Of a stretch of DNA of 30,597 bases, positions 24,390 to 30,597 are shown piece after piece. The DNA is from Treponema sp. (GTDB taxonomy: Bacteria; Spirochaetota; Spirochaetia; Treponematales; Breznakiellaceae), in the NCBI GenBank assembly GCA_031268245.1, contig JAIRXN010000077.1, positions 1 to 30,597 on the forward strand. Reading direction: 5' to 3'. Position 1 is the stretch's first letter, and each line of letters begins with the position of its first letter. A program made the translations under genes and the position numbers. Below the pieces are notes generated by a model. It was not told the DNA's origin. It worked only from the letters and a program-made list of their open reading frames with translations, and made no database searches.

Positions 24390-25192
24390 TGAATCAGGAT
24401 CAGGTAAAACAAAAATTGCTTTCCATTGAAGACGCCCCGCTGGAATTTTCCCTTATCTTTTCCGGTAAGCAGAGCAGGAAGGTCAACGGCCTCTACAAGC
24501 CGGATTCCCGCGAGATCATCATCCACAACAGAAATTTTGACAGTAGTACTGCCGCGGGAACCGGCCTGCTTCTCTACACCGCCATTCATGAATATGCCCA
24601 CCATCTGCATGCCTGTTCGCACGGAGGGAAGCTGCCGGGCAGAGCCCATACATCCGAGTTCTGGGCGATCTTTCACGGGCTTCTCGAAAAGGCGGAAAAG
24701 AAAGGGATCTATGAGGATGTCTTTTCGCTCTCCGCGGAACTTACGGCGCTCACCGAAAAAATCAGAAACAAGTGCCTTGCCGGCAACGGGAACCTTGTCA
24801 AGGAACTGGGGAAACAGCTCCTCAGGGCAAGTGAAATTTGCCGGGAAATCGGCGCCCGTTTTGAAGACTACATCGACCGGGTACTCCGTATCCCCCGGCA
24901 GGCTGCGACCATGGCAATAAAAATACATGAATACGATCTGAAACCCGAAACCGGTGCGGACAATATGCGTTTCCTTGCAGGCATCAGAAACGACGAAGAC
25001 CGGGCCGCCGCGGAAGAAGCCCTCATCAAAGGTAAAAGTCCCGACATGGTAAAGACAGCCCTGAAATCCAGACCCGCCGCAACAATCGATCCGCGGGAAA
25101 GCCTTGAAAGGGAAAAACTCCGCCTTGAGCGGACAATCGCCTCCCTCAGTAAACGGCTTGAAGAGATAAATGCGGAGCTTGGGGAAAGGTGA
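24389..25192 (+). CDS. HEXXH-motif metalloprotein, SprT/WLM-like, with C-terminal coiled coil
   Basis: The ATG at 24389 (GGAGG seven bases upstream) shares a base with the rsmE stop. The 267-residue protein has a clear zinc-binding motif HEYAHHLH (H67, E68, H71) in a helix, with further histidines in AHTSEFWAIFHGLL (H87, H96), resembling the SprT-like or other short metallopeptidase-like groups. No signal peptide is present, so it is cytoplasmic by prediction. A long helical segment (about 100-170) and a C-terminal coiled coil (about 230-265; EREKLRLERTIASLSKRLEE) follow. Coupling to rsmE is suggestive of a housekeeping role, but none is documented that I can name. Protease activity is inferred from the motif only. 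Confidence 0.85.
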   Translation: MNQDQVKQKLLSIEDAPLEFSLIFSGKQSRKVNGLYKPDSREIIIHNRNFDSSTAAGTGLLLYTAIHEYAHHLHACSHGGKLPGRAHTSEFWAIFHGLLEKAEKKGIYEDVFSLSAELTALTEKIRNKCLAGNGNLVKELGKQLLRASEICREIGARFEDYIDRVLRIPRQAATMAIKIHEYDLKPETGADNMRFLAGIRNDEDRAAAEEALIKGKSPDMVKTALKSRPAATIDPRESLEREKLRLERTIASLSKRLEEINAELGER

Positions 25193-25275
25193 ACCGGCGA
25201 TTAATCAGAGTTGTTCAATAACTTCAGCTTTTGGAACGGCCTTAATTTTTAACTAAAGCTGCCGATAATGGGAGC
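25193..25275. other. Intergenic gap
   Basis: Eighty-three AT-rich bases between the metalloprotein stop and the next ATG. AGCTTT and AAAGCT can pair around a 20-base loop, but no good terminator or promoter is seen. Confidence 0.3.
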
Positions 25276-26298
25276 ATGAAAAGGGTGTATTACGCTGTTT
25301 TACCGTGTACAATTCTGTTTTTTTGTTTGTCTTTCCGGGTCTTTGCCCAGACGCCAGCGCCCCAGAGCAGCGGCGGAAACGAGATACGGTCTTCCCGGTC
25401 TCTTTTCCCGGCCCTTTACTTTTCGGAGAACCTTGCGGCGATGCAGCTTCAGAATGCGGGGAAACCGTATGGGGCTTCCAGTTATGGAGAGATGCAGGCC
25501 CTTGCCCGGGCGAATGAAGAGTCCCTTTCCCTGCTGCTCAACAGCGATATTCTGGCCTATTACGGCCACCCTAATTCCAAAAACATGGGGATTCTGGGCC
25601 GTTATTCCATCGAAGAACTGGATGCCATGCTCAGCGGGTTAGCCGCCGAATATGAGTCGGTGAGTAACGGTCGGAAGGTGAGAAAAGCCTTCTATATCAT
25701 CTACGGTACGGTATGGCCCGAGGGGGAAATCGGTATTCTGAAAGATGAAACCGTCCTCAAATATATCCGTTACGGACTTGAAAACGATATTCTTGTTTTT
25801 CTCGATCACCAGATTGGCCGTTACGATCCCATCAGTTCCCTGAAGAAGCTTCTCCCCTGGCTGCAGTATCCCAATGTGCATCTGGCCCTTGATCCGGAAT
25901 GGAGGACTGACAAGCCGATGCAGGAGATCGGTACTGTTTCTGCCGGGGAATTGAATCAGGCCCAAAAAATAATGGAAGACTACATCATCGAACATCATAT
26001 TCCCGGTGAACGGCTTCTGATGATCCATCAGTTCAACTGGCGGATGATCTCGGAACGGGAACGGGTATCCACTGCCTTTGAACGGGTGCGGCTTGTACAT
26101 TGCGCCGATGGTTTCGGGAATCCGCATCTCAAGCGGGGTTCCTATGCCTTCAATGCGGAGGCGGCCAACATGCCGGTCAAGGGTTTCAAGCTATTCTACA
26201 ATTCCGGGATTCCCGGCGCGGGTTATGACGATCCTCTGCTCAAGCCGGAAGAGGTCTATGCATTAAATCCCCGTCCGTATATCATCATATATCAATAG
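25276..26298 (+). CDS. Exported protein of unknown function, possible barrel enzyme fold
   Basis: A 340-residue protein with a signal peptide (MKRVYY, hydrophobic run, cleavage likely after RVFA). The mature part alternates helices and strands, with conserved-looking blocks: YGTVWPEG, DILVFLDHQIGRYDP, VHLALDPEWRT, VSAGELNQAQKIM, LLMIHQFNWRMI, and LFYNSGIPGAGYDDPLLKPEEV near the end. The spacing of acidic and aromatic residues at strand ends resembles a TIM-barrel hydrolase, and similar hypothetical proteins occur in actinobacteria, but I recognise no named family. It is eight bases upstream of a sugar symporter gene, so an extracytoplasmic carbohydrate role is possible. GGGAG lies very close to the ATG. 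Function unknown. Confidence 0.85.
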   Translation: MKRVYYAVLPCTILFFCLSFRVFAQTPAPQSSGGNEIRSSRSLFPALYFSENLAAMQLQNAGKPYGASSYGEMQALARANEESLSLLLNSDILAYYGHPNSKNMGILGRYSIEELDAMLSGLAAEYESVSNGRKVRKAFYIIYGTVWPEGEIGILKDETVLKYIRYGLENDILVFLDHQIGRYDPISSLKKLLPWLQYPNVHLALDPEWRTDKPMQEIGTVSAGELNQAQKIMEDYIIEHHIPGERLLMIHQFNWRMISERERVSTAFERVRLVHCADGFGNPHLKRGSYAFNAEAANMPVKGFKLFYNSGIPGAGYDDPLLKPEEVYALNPRPYIIIYQ

Positions 26299-26306
26299 GA
26301 AATCCA

Positions 26307-27647
26307 ATGGCAGAAACAGTACGTTTGAGAGAGAAAATTGCCTATGGCGCCAGCGATGTAGCGTCAAACCTCTCCTGGGGGACGGTAGGCAGCTTTCTCA
26401 TGATCTACTATACCGATGTGGCAAAGATTCCCGCCCTGGCGGTGGGAACCCTTTTCCTCTTTACCCGTATCTGGGATGCAGTCAACGATCCCATCATGGG
26501 TATCATCATCGACAAGACTCATAGCCGCTGGGGGAAATGCCGTCCCTACTTTCTCTGGATGTGTCTGCCCCTGGGAGTCCTCATGATCCTTACCTACTCG
26601 GTGCCGCAGTTCAGCGGTATGGGCAAGCTGGTTTACGCATACATAACCTTTACCCTCCTGGGAATGGTCTATACGGCTATCAATATTCCTGTAACGGCGA
26701 TTCTGCCCAGGCTCTCTTCCGATCCGGGCCAGCGTACCGTTCTGGGGGCTTTCAGGATGTTCGGGGCTCTGATGGGCGGCATTCTGGTAAATGCCCTGAC
26801 CTACCCGGCGGTCCTTGCCCTGGGAAAGGGGAGTCTCCAGCGGGGTTACACAACGACACTGAGCATATATGCCGTTGTTGCCGTCGTCCTTTTTCTCTTT
26901 GCCTTCTTCAATGTAAAAGAGATCCGCCTTGAAAAATCCGAAAAGAAAGTAAGCATTGCCGAAGGAATACGCGCCGCAAAGGGTAACCTTCCCTGGCTTT
27001 TGGTTCTCTTTGTGGGCCTTGTATTGCAGCTTACCATGGGCATGCGGGGCGCCGCGCAGATATACTACTGCAAGTATGTATTAAAGAATGAAAACCTTAT
27101 CGCAATTCTGGGCGCCATGGCTGTCGTCATGCTGATTCCGGTTGTCTGTCTTCCCGCCGTGGTAAAGAGGCTGGGAAAACGCAATACCGTCAGCATGGGG
27201 ATACTGCTGGCCCTGGCGGGCAGCATAACCGTTCTGTTTTCAGGATCATCAATTCCTTTGCTTTTTGCCGGGAATATTGTCATATTTATCGGTTTCGGTT
27301 TCTCCTTCGGGCTTCTCTTTGTGCTCATCTCCGATACGGTTGACTACGGTGAATGGAAAAACAACGTGCGCTCGGAAGGCTTCCTCTCCGCGGCGGCCAG
27401 CTTTGGGCAGAAGCTCGGCATAGGGCTGGGCGGCGCATTTGCCGCATGGGTGCTTGGTTTCAGCGGCTATATTGAAAATGCGGTTCAGCAGAACCCCGGC
27501 GCTCTGGCCGCAATCCGCTTCAACTATGCGGTAGTTCCCGTGCTGGCCTGCATCATCATATTCGTATTGATGTGCTTCTACGGCATGGACAAGATAACGC
27601 CCCAGATGACGGCGGATCTTGAAAAGCGGCATGCACAGGAAGCTTAG
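26307..27647 (+). CDS. GPH-family sugar:cation symporter (MelB-like)
   Basis: A 446-residue polytopic transporter of the glycoside-pentoside-hexuronide (GPH) branch of the major facilitator superfamily. The N-terminus has the family opening EKIAYGASDVASNLSWG (9-25), then IYYTDVAKIP and the signature WDAVNDPIMGIIIDKTHSRWGKCRPYFL (TM2-TM3 loop). About 12 helices follow, with VDYGEWKNNVRSEG (the conserved GPH loop between TM10 and TM11 type positions) near 344-357. It imports a sugar or sugar acid with H+ or Na+. AGGAAA lies upstream of the ATG. It is probably co-transcribed with the exported protein before it. The dehydrogenase and DeoR genes that converge on it are a plausible sugar-acid utilisation context. 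Confidence 0.92.
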   Translation: MAETVRLREKIAYGASDVASNLSWGTVGSFLMIYYTDVAKIPALAVGTLFLFTRIWDAVNDPIMGIIIDKTHSRWGKCRPYFLWMCLPLGVLMILTYSVPQFSGMGKLVYAYITFTLLGMVYTAINIPVTAILPRLSSDPGQRTVLGAFRMFGALMGGILVNALTYPAVLALGKGSLQRGYTTTLSIYAVVAVVLFLFAFFNVKEIRLEKSEKKVSIAEGIRAAKGNLPWLLVLFVGLVLQLTMGMRGAAQIYYCKYVLKNENLIAILGAMAVVMLIPVVCLPAVVKRLGKRNTVSMGILLALAGSITVLFSGSSIPLLFAGNIVIFIGFGFSFGLLFVLISDTVDYGEWKNNVRSEGFLSAAASFGQKLGIGLGGAFAAWVLGFSGYIENAVQQNPGALAAIRFNYAVVPVLACIIIFVLMCFYGMDKITPQMTADLEKRHAQEA

Positions 27648-27713
27648 GGTAACGCTAATCAGCGCTTCCTTAGACAACGCCGGTTAACCGGCGGCGGTAC
27701 TTAATACCCTAAG
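27643..27713. terminator. Structured, possibly bidirectional, terminator between convergent genes
   Basis: CTTAGGGTA (27643-27651) and TACCCTAAG (27705-27713) form perfect 9-base outer arms that include both genes' stop codons. Inside is a perfect 16-base palindrome CGCCGGTTAACCGGCG (27678-27693). The symmetry suits termination of both convergent transcripts. There is no long T-run, so the mechanism is uncertain. Confidence 0.55.
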
Positions 27714-28696
27714 GTTTTATCAACGATACCGCGGAGTTCCTCTCCCCTTACATAGCGGCCCAGGTTTTCCAGTGCGATTTCCAGGGCCAGCTTGCCGTAA
27801 CAGGGATGCATTCCCGCATAGTGGCCCGAAATAATAACATTATCCAGATCCCAGAGGGGCGATGAAGGCGGCAGGGGTTCTATTCCGGTAACATCCAGCA
27901 GGGCTCCCGCAATCCACCGGGTTTTAAGGGCATCTATCAGGGCCGCCTCATCGGTGGTAGAACCTCTGCCGACGTTGACATAGAGACTGCCCTGCTTCAT
28001 AAGACCGAATTCCGCGACGCCGAAGATATGCCTTGTTTCGGGAGTCGCGGGAAGAATGTTTACCACGAGATCCGCTTCCCCCAGCAATTCGGGCAGATCT
28101 TCTATTCCGGCAACCTTTACACCGGGAAGCGAATCTTTACCCGGAAGGCCCGCCGCAGAACGCTCAGGGTTTCTGCGCAGTCCCGTTACCTTCATGTTAA
28201 AGGCTCTTGCCACGCGGGCCATCATCTCCCCGATGCGGCCATAGCCCAGAATGAGCATGTTCTTCCCTTCAAGGATTGCAGTTTCACTGTCATTGATGCG
28301 CAGCCATTCCTTCCGCGTCCGGGCCTCAAAGACTTTGGGGAAACTTCTGTTCCAGGCAAGAATAAGGCCGAAGGTATGCTCGGCAAGCTGCTGGCCGTGC
28401 ATACCCGATGTACTGGTAAGAACAAAGGGAAGACCCTTCAATTCGGGGAACTGTTGCAGCCGGTCCGCACCGGCCGACCAGAGCTGCACCCATGCAAGAC
28501 GGGGCATGCGGGCAAGCAGATGAAAGGGCACGTCCCCAAAACCAATCTCGATACGGTCAAGATTTTCTTCAATAATCCTGTCGTCAAGCGTAACAAGCAG
28601 ATCCCTGCCGCCTCCCGCCTCCCTGATCCTTTCTGCCGCTCCGGGAGGTATCCGGTCTGCCTCCATCGAAAAAAGAATGATCCCGTTTTTCTCCAT
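27701..28696 (-). CDS. D-isomer-specific 2-hydroxyacid dehydrogenase (NAD-dependent)
   Basis: A 331-residue cytoplasmic oxidoreductase. The Rossmann motif GYGRIG (151-156) follows LILG, and the catalytic region is intact: NVGRGSTTDE (241-250, R244), LDVTGIEPLP (268-277, E273) and the histidine in SGHYAG (H292, in place of the more common TPH). The family interconverts 2-keto and D-2-hydroxy acids (glyoxylate, hydroxypyruvate, pyruvate analogues). GGAG lies upstream of the ATG, and a good promoter lies 42-70 bases upstream. Position next to a DeoR regulator and convergent with a GPH symporter suggests sugar-acid or hydroxyacid metabolism. The variant residues around the catalytic histidine make the substrate hard to predict. 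Confidence 0.92.
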   Translation of the reverse strand: MEKNGIILFSMEADRIPPGAAERIREAGGGRDLLVTLDDRIIEENLDRIEIGFGDVPFHLLARMPRLAWVQLWSAGADRLQQFPELKGLPFVLTSTSGMHGQQLAEHTFGLILAWNRSFPKVFEARTRKEWLRINDSETAILEGKNMLILGYGRIGEMMARVARAFNMKVTGLRRNPERSAAGLPGKDSLPGVKVAGIEDLPELLGEADLVVNILPATPETRHIFGVAEFGLMKQGSLYVNVGRGSTTDEAALIDALKTRWIAGALLDVTGIEPLPPSSPLWDLDNVIISGHYAGMHPCYGKLALEIALENLGRYVRGEELRGIVDKTLGY

Positions 28697-28737
28697 GCTT
28701 TATCTCCGCATTTTTTTTCTGGACATTAATTTTCGAT

Positions 28738-28766
28738 AGTATGAATATTGATCCGGGCGCTGTCAA
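28738..28766 (-). promoter_or_regulatory. Sigma70-type promoter for the dehydrogenase
   Basis: A perfect TTGACA (28761-28766) and CATACT (28738-28743) are 17 bases apart on the minus strand. The -35 box overlaps the DeoR stop codon (28763-28765). This gives the dehydrogenase its own promoter in addition to any read-through from the regulator gene. Confidence 0.65.
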
Positions 28767-29542
28767 GTTAACGAAGCCGCGCTGCACTCGCCCTGCGGTA
28801 CCTTGAAGACTTCTACTTTATTCTTCAGGAGGATTTCTTCCGCTTGTCCGGAAATACCCTCATCGGTATACACGGCGGATACATCTTCCGTACGAATCAG
28901 ACCGACTACACCCTGCTGATAAAATTTTTCAGATTCGGTAAGCACAAGAATCTGCCGGGCCTGTTCGGCCAGATCCTGTACCGTCTGGGCCCGGAGGTGA
29001 TCTTTGCTGGTAAAGCCGAAACCGGGAGAAAAGCCGTCGGCGCCGATAAAATACTTGTCCGAAAAGAAAACCTCTCCGCATTTGCGGGTCATGGGGCCCA
29101 CCATCACCTGGGATTCACTCTGGTAATAGCCTCCCAAAAGGATGATCTTGCCGCTGGATGCAAAACGGAGATGATTTGCAATAAAGGCCGAATTGGTCAC
29201 TATTGTTACATCCCGTTTACTGTGAACCAGTTCCTCCGCAAGAAGCGTACAGCAGGAACCTGACTCAATCATCACTGTTTCGCCTTCTTCCACACCTGCC
29301 GCCGCCAGACGGGCAAGGCGCTGCTTTGTTTCATAGTGGGTTGCCATGCGCCTTCCTACATCGTCTATGCCATCAATGCAGGCATAGCCATGCTCCCGCC
29401 GGATGAGTCCCCGTTCTTCCAGAGAATCCAAATCTTTACGCACTGTAACCTGCGAAACCTGCAGCATATTTGCAAGTACTGTAACTTCCATACGAAGGTT
29501 CCGGGTTAAAGCCTCAAGAATCTTGTTATGCCTATTCGTCAT
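28763..29542 (-). CDS. DeoR-family transcriptional regulator
   Basis: The start at 29542 has an AGGAGA site; upstream in-frame codons do not. The 259-residue protein has an N-terminal winged helix-turn-helix (about 5-52; LANMLQVSQVTVRKDLDSLEERGLIRREHGYA, in which VTVRKDL and GLIRREHG are typical of DeoR), then a DeoRC sugar-phosphate sensor domain (about 70-230; IESGSCCTLLAEEL, VTNSAFIANHL, ILLGGYY, FIGADGFSPGFGFT). Such regulators mostly repress sugar catabolic genes and release DNA when a phosphosugar binds. The likely targets are the dehydrogenase downstream and its own promoter, where three ACTATTTT repeats lie. The gene ends at the -35 box of the dehydrogenase promoter. Confidence 0.93.
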   Translation of the reverse strand: MTNRHNKILEALTRNLRMEVTVLANMLQVSQVTVRKDLDSLEERGLIRREHGYACIDGIDDVGRRMATHYETKQRLARLAAAGVEEGETVMIESGSCCTLLAEELVHSKRDVTIVTNSAFIANHLRFASSGKIILLGGYYQSESQVMVGPMTRKCGEVFFSDKYFIGADGFSPGFGFTSKDHLRAQTVQDLAEQARQILVLTESEKFYQQGVVGLIRTEDVSAVYTDEGISGQAEEILLKNKVEVFKVPQGECSAASLT

Positions 29543-29646
29543 TCTTCTTTCTCCTAAATTGTCAAAAAGGTTTACAGCGCGCTTTGGAACTGCAAGCATA
29601 AATTAGTTGCTGTGCAATTTCTTATCTATAAAATAATAAAATTACT

Positions 29647-29687
29647 AAAATAGTCAAGAAAATAGTTTTATTTGAAGTCAAAATAGT
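29647..29687 (-). promoter_or_regulatory. Candidate operator/promoter region of the DeoR gene
   Basis: AAAATAGT (ACTATTTT on the minus strand) occurs at 29647-29654, 29659-29666 and 29680-29687. TTGACT boxes (for example ending near 29656) sit next to two of these copies. Such closely spaced direct repeats are what an autoregulator would bind. Spacing is 12 and 21 bases. The region 29543-29766 otherwise is AT-rich and holds no gene. Confidence 0.4.
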
Positions 29688-29734
29688 ATCTATCCGAAAA
29701 GTAACCGGTTTTGTGGATATATGGGCTTTTTTCG

Positions 29735-29757
29735 GCCTTTTTTGAGGTCAAAAAGGC
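29735..29757. other. Hairpin with A/T-rich arms
   Basis: GCCTTTTTTGA (29735-29745) and TCAAAAAGGC (29748-29757) form a near-perfect inverted repeat with one extra T. It sits between the DeoR promoter and the relic described at 29767-30140. Role unknown; terminator of a lost gene or a plain repeat are both possible. Confidence 0.35.
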
Positions 29758-29766
29758 GCCTGCCTG

Positions 29767-30140
29767 TGCATGGCCGGAGGCTGGGTGTACCTGACCGCGG
29801 CGCCTGACCTGGCCGGAAGGTCATCGGCTGGGGGGCAGCAGGGAGCCCTTTTATATTCTGCAGGGCCAGGGACGATCATTTTGCAACCGGCGCCGGATAC
29901 TCCGACAGCATGGATTTTGGTGTGTATGTAGAGCCCCGTGCGGAAATTTCTTTTATTCCCACAGAACGGCTTAACTTCTCCCTGTACTGCTCCTGGAGGA
30001 GCCTTGAGGCCGGTCCGGGAAGTTCCGGTTCCCGGAAAACCGGGGTACATACCGGCGGTATAACTACCGGATTGGAAAACGAGTCTGGGGCGGCATGGAA
30101 GGCCGTTGATGCGGGAATTACGGTCAGTCTCCGGTTTTAG
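29767..30140 (+). pseudogene. Frameshifted 3' end of an outer-membrane beta-barrel protein gene
   Basis: The plus-strand frame ending at 30140 reads GYSDSMDFGVYVEPRAEISF and ends VDAGITVSLRF, a typical beta-barrel finish with alternating hydrophobic residues and a terminal phenylalanine. It opens after a stop at 29805-29807. An overlapping frame from 29767 reads MAGGWVYLTAAPDLAGR, so the sequence looks like a barrel gene broken by a frameshift. No start codon with a ribosome site is present. The ATG at 29910 alone would give 76 residues without a signal peptide. I think it is a relic; the family is not certain. Confidence 0.4.
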
Positions 30141-30183
30141 CGGGGGAAGGGCTATTTTTATAGTGCATAAGAAAAGAAATTTG

Positions 30184-30230
30184 CCACGAACCACACGAAC
30201 CAACACGAACGGAAGAGTAAAAGTTCGTGG
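30184..30230. repeat. Short palindrome with CACGAACCA tandem units
   Basis: CCACGAAC (30184-30191) pairs with GTTCGTGG (30223-30230). The left arm contains two exact CACGAACCA units (30185-30193 and 30194-30202) and a near third. CCACGAACCACACGAAC here matches 14 of 17 bases of CCACGGACAACACGGAC at 19696-19712, so it is a diverged relative of the large palindrome there. Confidence 0.6.
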
Positions 30231-30232
30231 AA

Positions 30233-30397
30233 TTAGATTAAAAATCTAAGCCATGATTTTACCAATTTAAGGTTATAATAATAAATAAAACTTAAAGAAT
30301 CCAGAACAAACAGGGTATCATCAATCATATAGGGCGCAAATTCAGGAATATCCAAGTCCCCTCTCTCATTAAGTACCCAATACCACCGCGGTATTAT
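30233..30397 (-). pseudogene. Out-of-frame extension of the right-edge gene
   Basis: A 54-codon minus-strand frame without a start codon reads PRWYWVLNERGDLDIPEFAP and continues to FIYYYNLKLVKSWLRFLI before a TAA at 30233-30235. Its composition is strongly protein-like and it overlaps the 3' end of the gene entering from the right. A one-base shift in the repetitive AATATAAATAATA stretch (30392-30404) would fuse the two. Confidence 0.4.
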
Positions 30398-30597
30398 TTA
30401 TATTCCCCTGATCCTCTATCTCTATTATCCGGCGGCTGCGGTCTTCTTTATCCCGTACCGTCACTCCGTAAGGCTTCCCGTCCCCGTTATCGTCAATTAT
30501 GTTAAGGATATCCACCCCGCCGGCAATCCGGGCAGAGGTGTTTTCCTGGGTAAAGTCCCCGTATATATAGTTCTTCATTACCGCCCGCTGGTTATCC
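30369..30597 (-). CDS. 3' end of a gene entering from the right edge
   Basis: A minus-strand frame is open at the right edge and stops at 30369. It reads through an internal ATG (30576-30578, MKNYIYGDFTQENTSARIAG) and ends NINNTAVVLGT. The composition is rich in Asp, Asn, Ile and Gly, including IIDDNGDGKPYGV and RRIIEIEDQG, like an extracellular repeat-type or nuclease-toxin-like region, but I do not recognise a family. No ribosome site is seen before the ATG, so the gene is taken to start beyond the window. Its natural C-terminus may be the out-of-frame extension at 30233-30397. Confidence 0.5.
   Translation of the reverse strand, partial: DNQRAVMKNYIYGDFTQENTSARIAGGVDILNIIDDNGDGKPYGVTVRDKEDRSRRIIEIEDQGNINNTAVVLGT

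Noticed and set aside
24059..24928. Open minus-strand frame of 289 codons
   Set aside because: It spans rsmE and the metalloprotein gene in antisense and has no recognisable domain or ribosome site.
29748..30206. Minus-strand frame of 152 codons over the right-hand gene-poor region
   Set aside because: Cys-, Pro- and Arg-rich composition without a domain or ribosome site; the plus-strand relic explains the bases better.
30185..30210. The CACGAACCA units as a CRISPR array
   Set aside because: Units are 9 bases, directly adjacent without spacers, and there are no cas genes.

Overview
The window looks like chromosome from a spirochaete, most likely a termite-gut-type Treponema relative. This rests on balanced base composition by eye, spirochaete-style lipoprotein signals, and short palindromic repeats inside or between genes; no rRNA, tRNA or other taxonomic marker is present, so the assignment is an inference. 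I see no CRISPR array, phage, transposase, tRNA or rRNA.

Layout. (1) 1-13965, minus strand: a tight export/efflux operon in the order membrane-fusion lipoprotein (HlyD/AcrA type), two paralogous Ig-like lipoproteins, and two different RND permeases, followed after 73 bases by a giant secreted coiled-coil protein that runs off the left edge. A palindromic repeat is read in the same frame at the N-terminus of the fusion protein and at the C-terminus of the second permease. (2) 14022-14726: a polyprenol/phytol/dolichol kinase-like membrane protein with a structured leader. (3) 14919-19404, minus: esterase, PHP phosphoesterase, XRE-cupin regulator and AMP-forming acyl-CoA ligase; the last three are tightly coupled. 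(4) 19464-19895: a gene-poor stretch with a large branched palindrome and possible gene remnants. (5) 19896-23538, minus: N-acyl-D-amino-acid deacylase, DapF-like epimerase, NfeD and an SPFH/stomatin protein, apparently one operon. (6) 23596-25192, plus: a nine-codon leader frame coupled to rsmE, then a HEXXH metalloprotein. (7) 25276-27647, plus: an exported protein of unknown function and a GPH-type sugar symporter. (8) 27701-29542, minus: a D-2-hydroxyacid dehydrogenase behind its own good sigma70-like promoter, and a DeoR-family regulator. (9) 29543-30597: regulatory DNA, a decayed outer-membrane protein end, a second palindrome related to the one in (4), and the apparently frameshifted 3' end of a gene entering from the right.

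The most interesting material is the RND operon (two unlike pumps, two Ig-like lipoproteins, no TolC-type channel, a giant exported neighbour), the palindrome that has become protein sequence in two of its genes, and the epimerase plus D-aminoacylase pair fused into an NfeD-SPFH membrane operon. All functional calls come from reading motifs by eye; no search was run.
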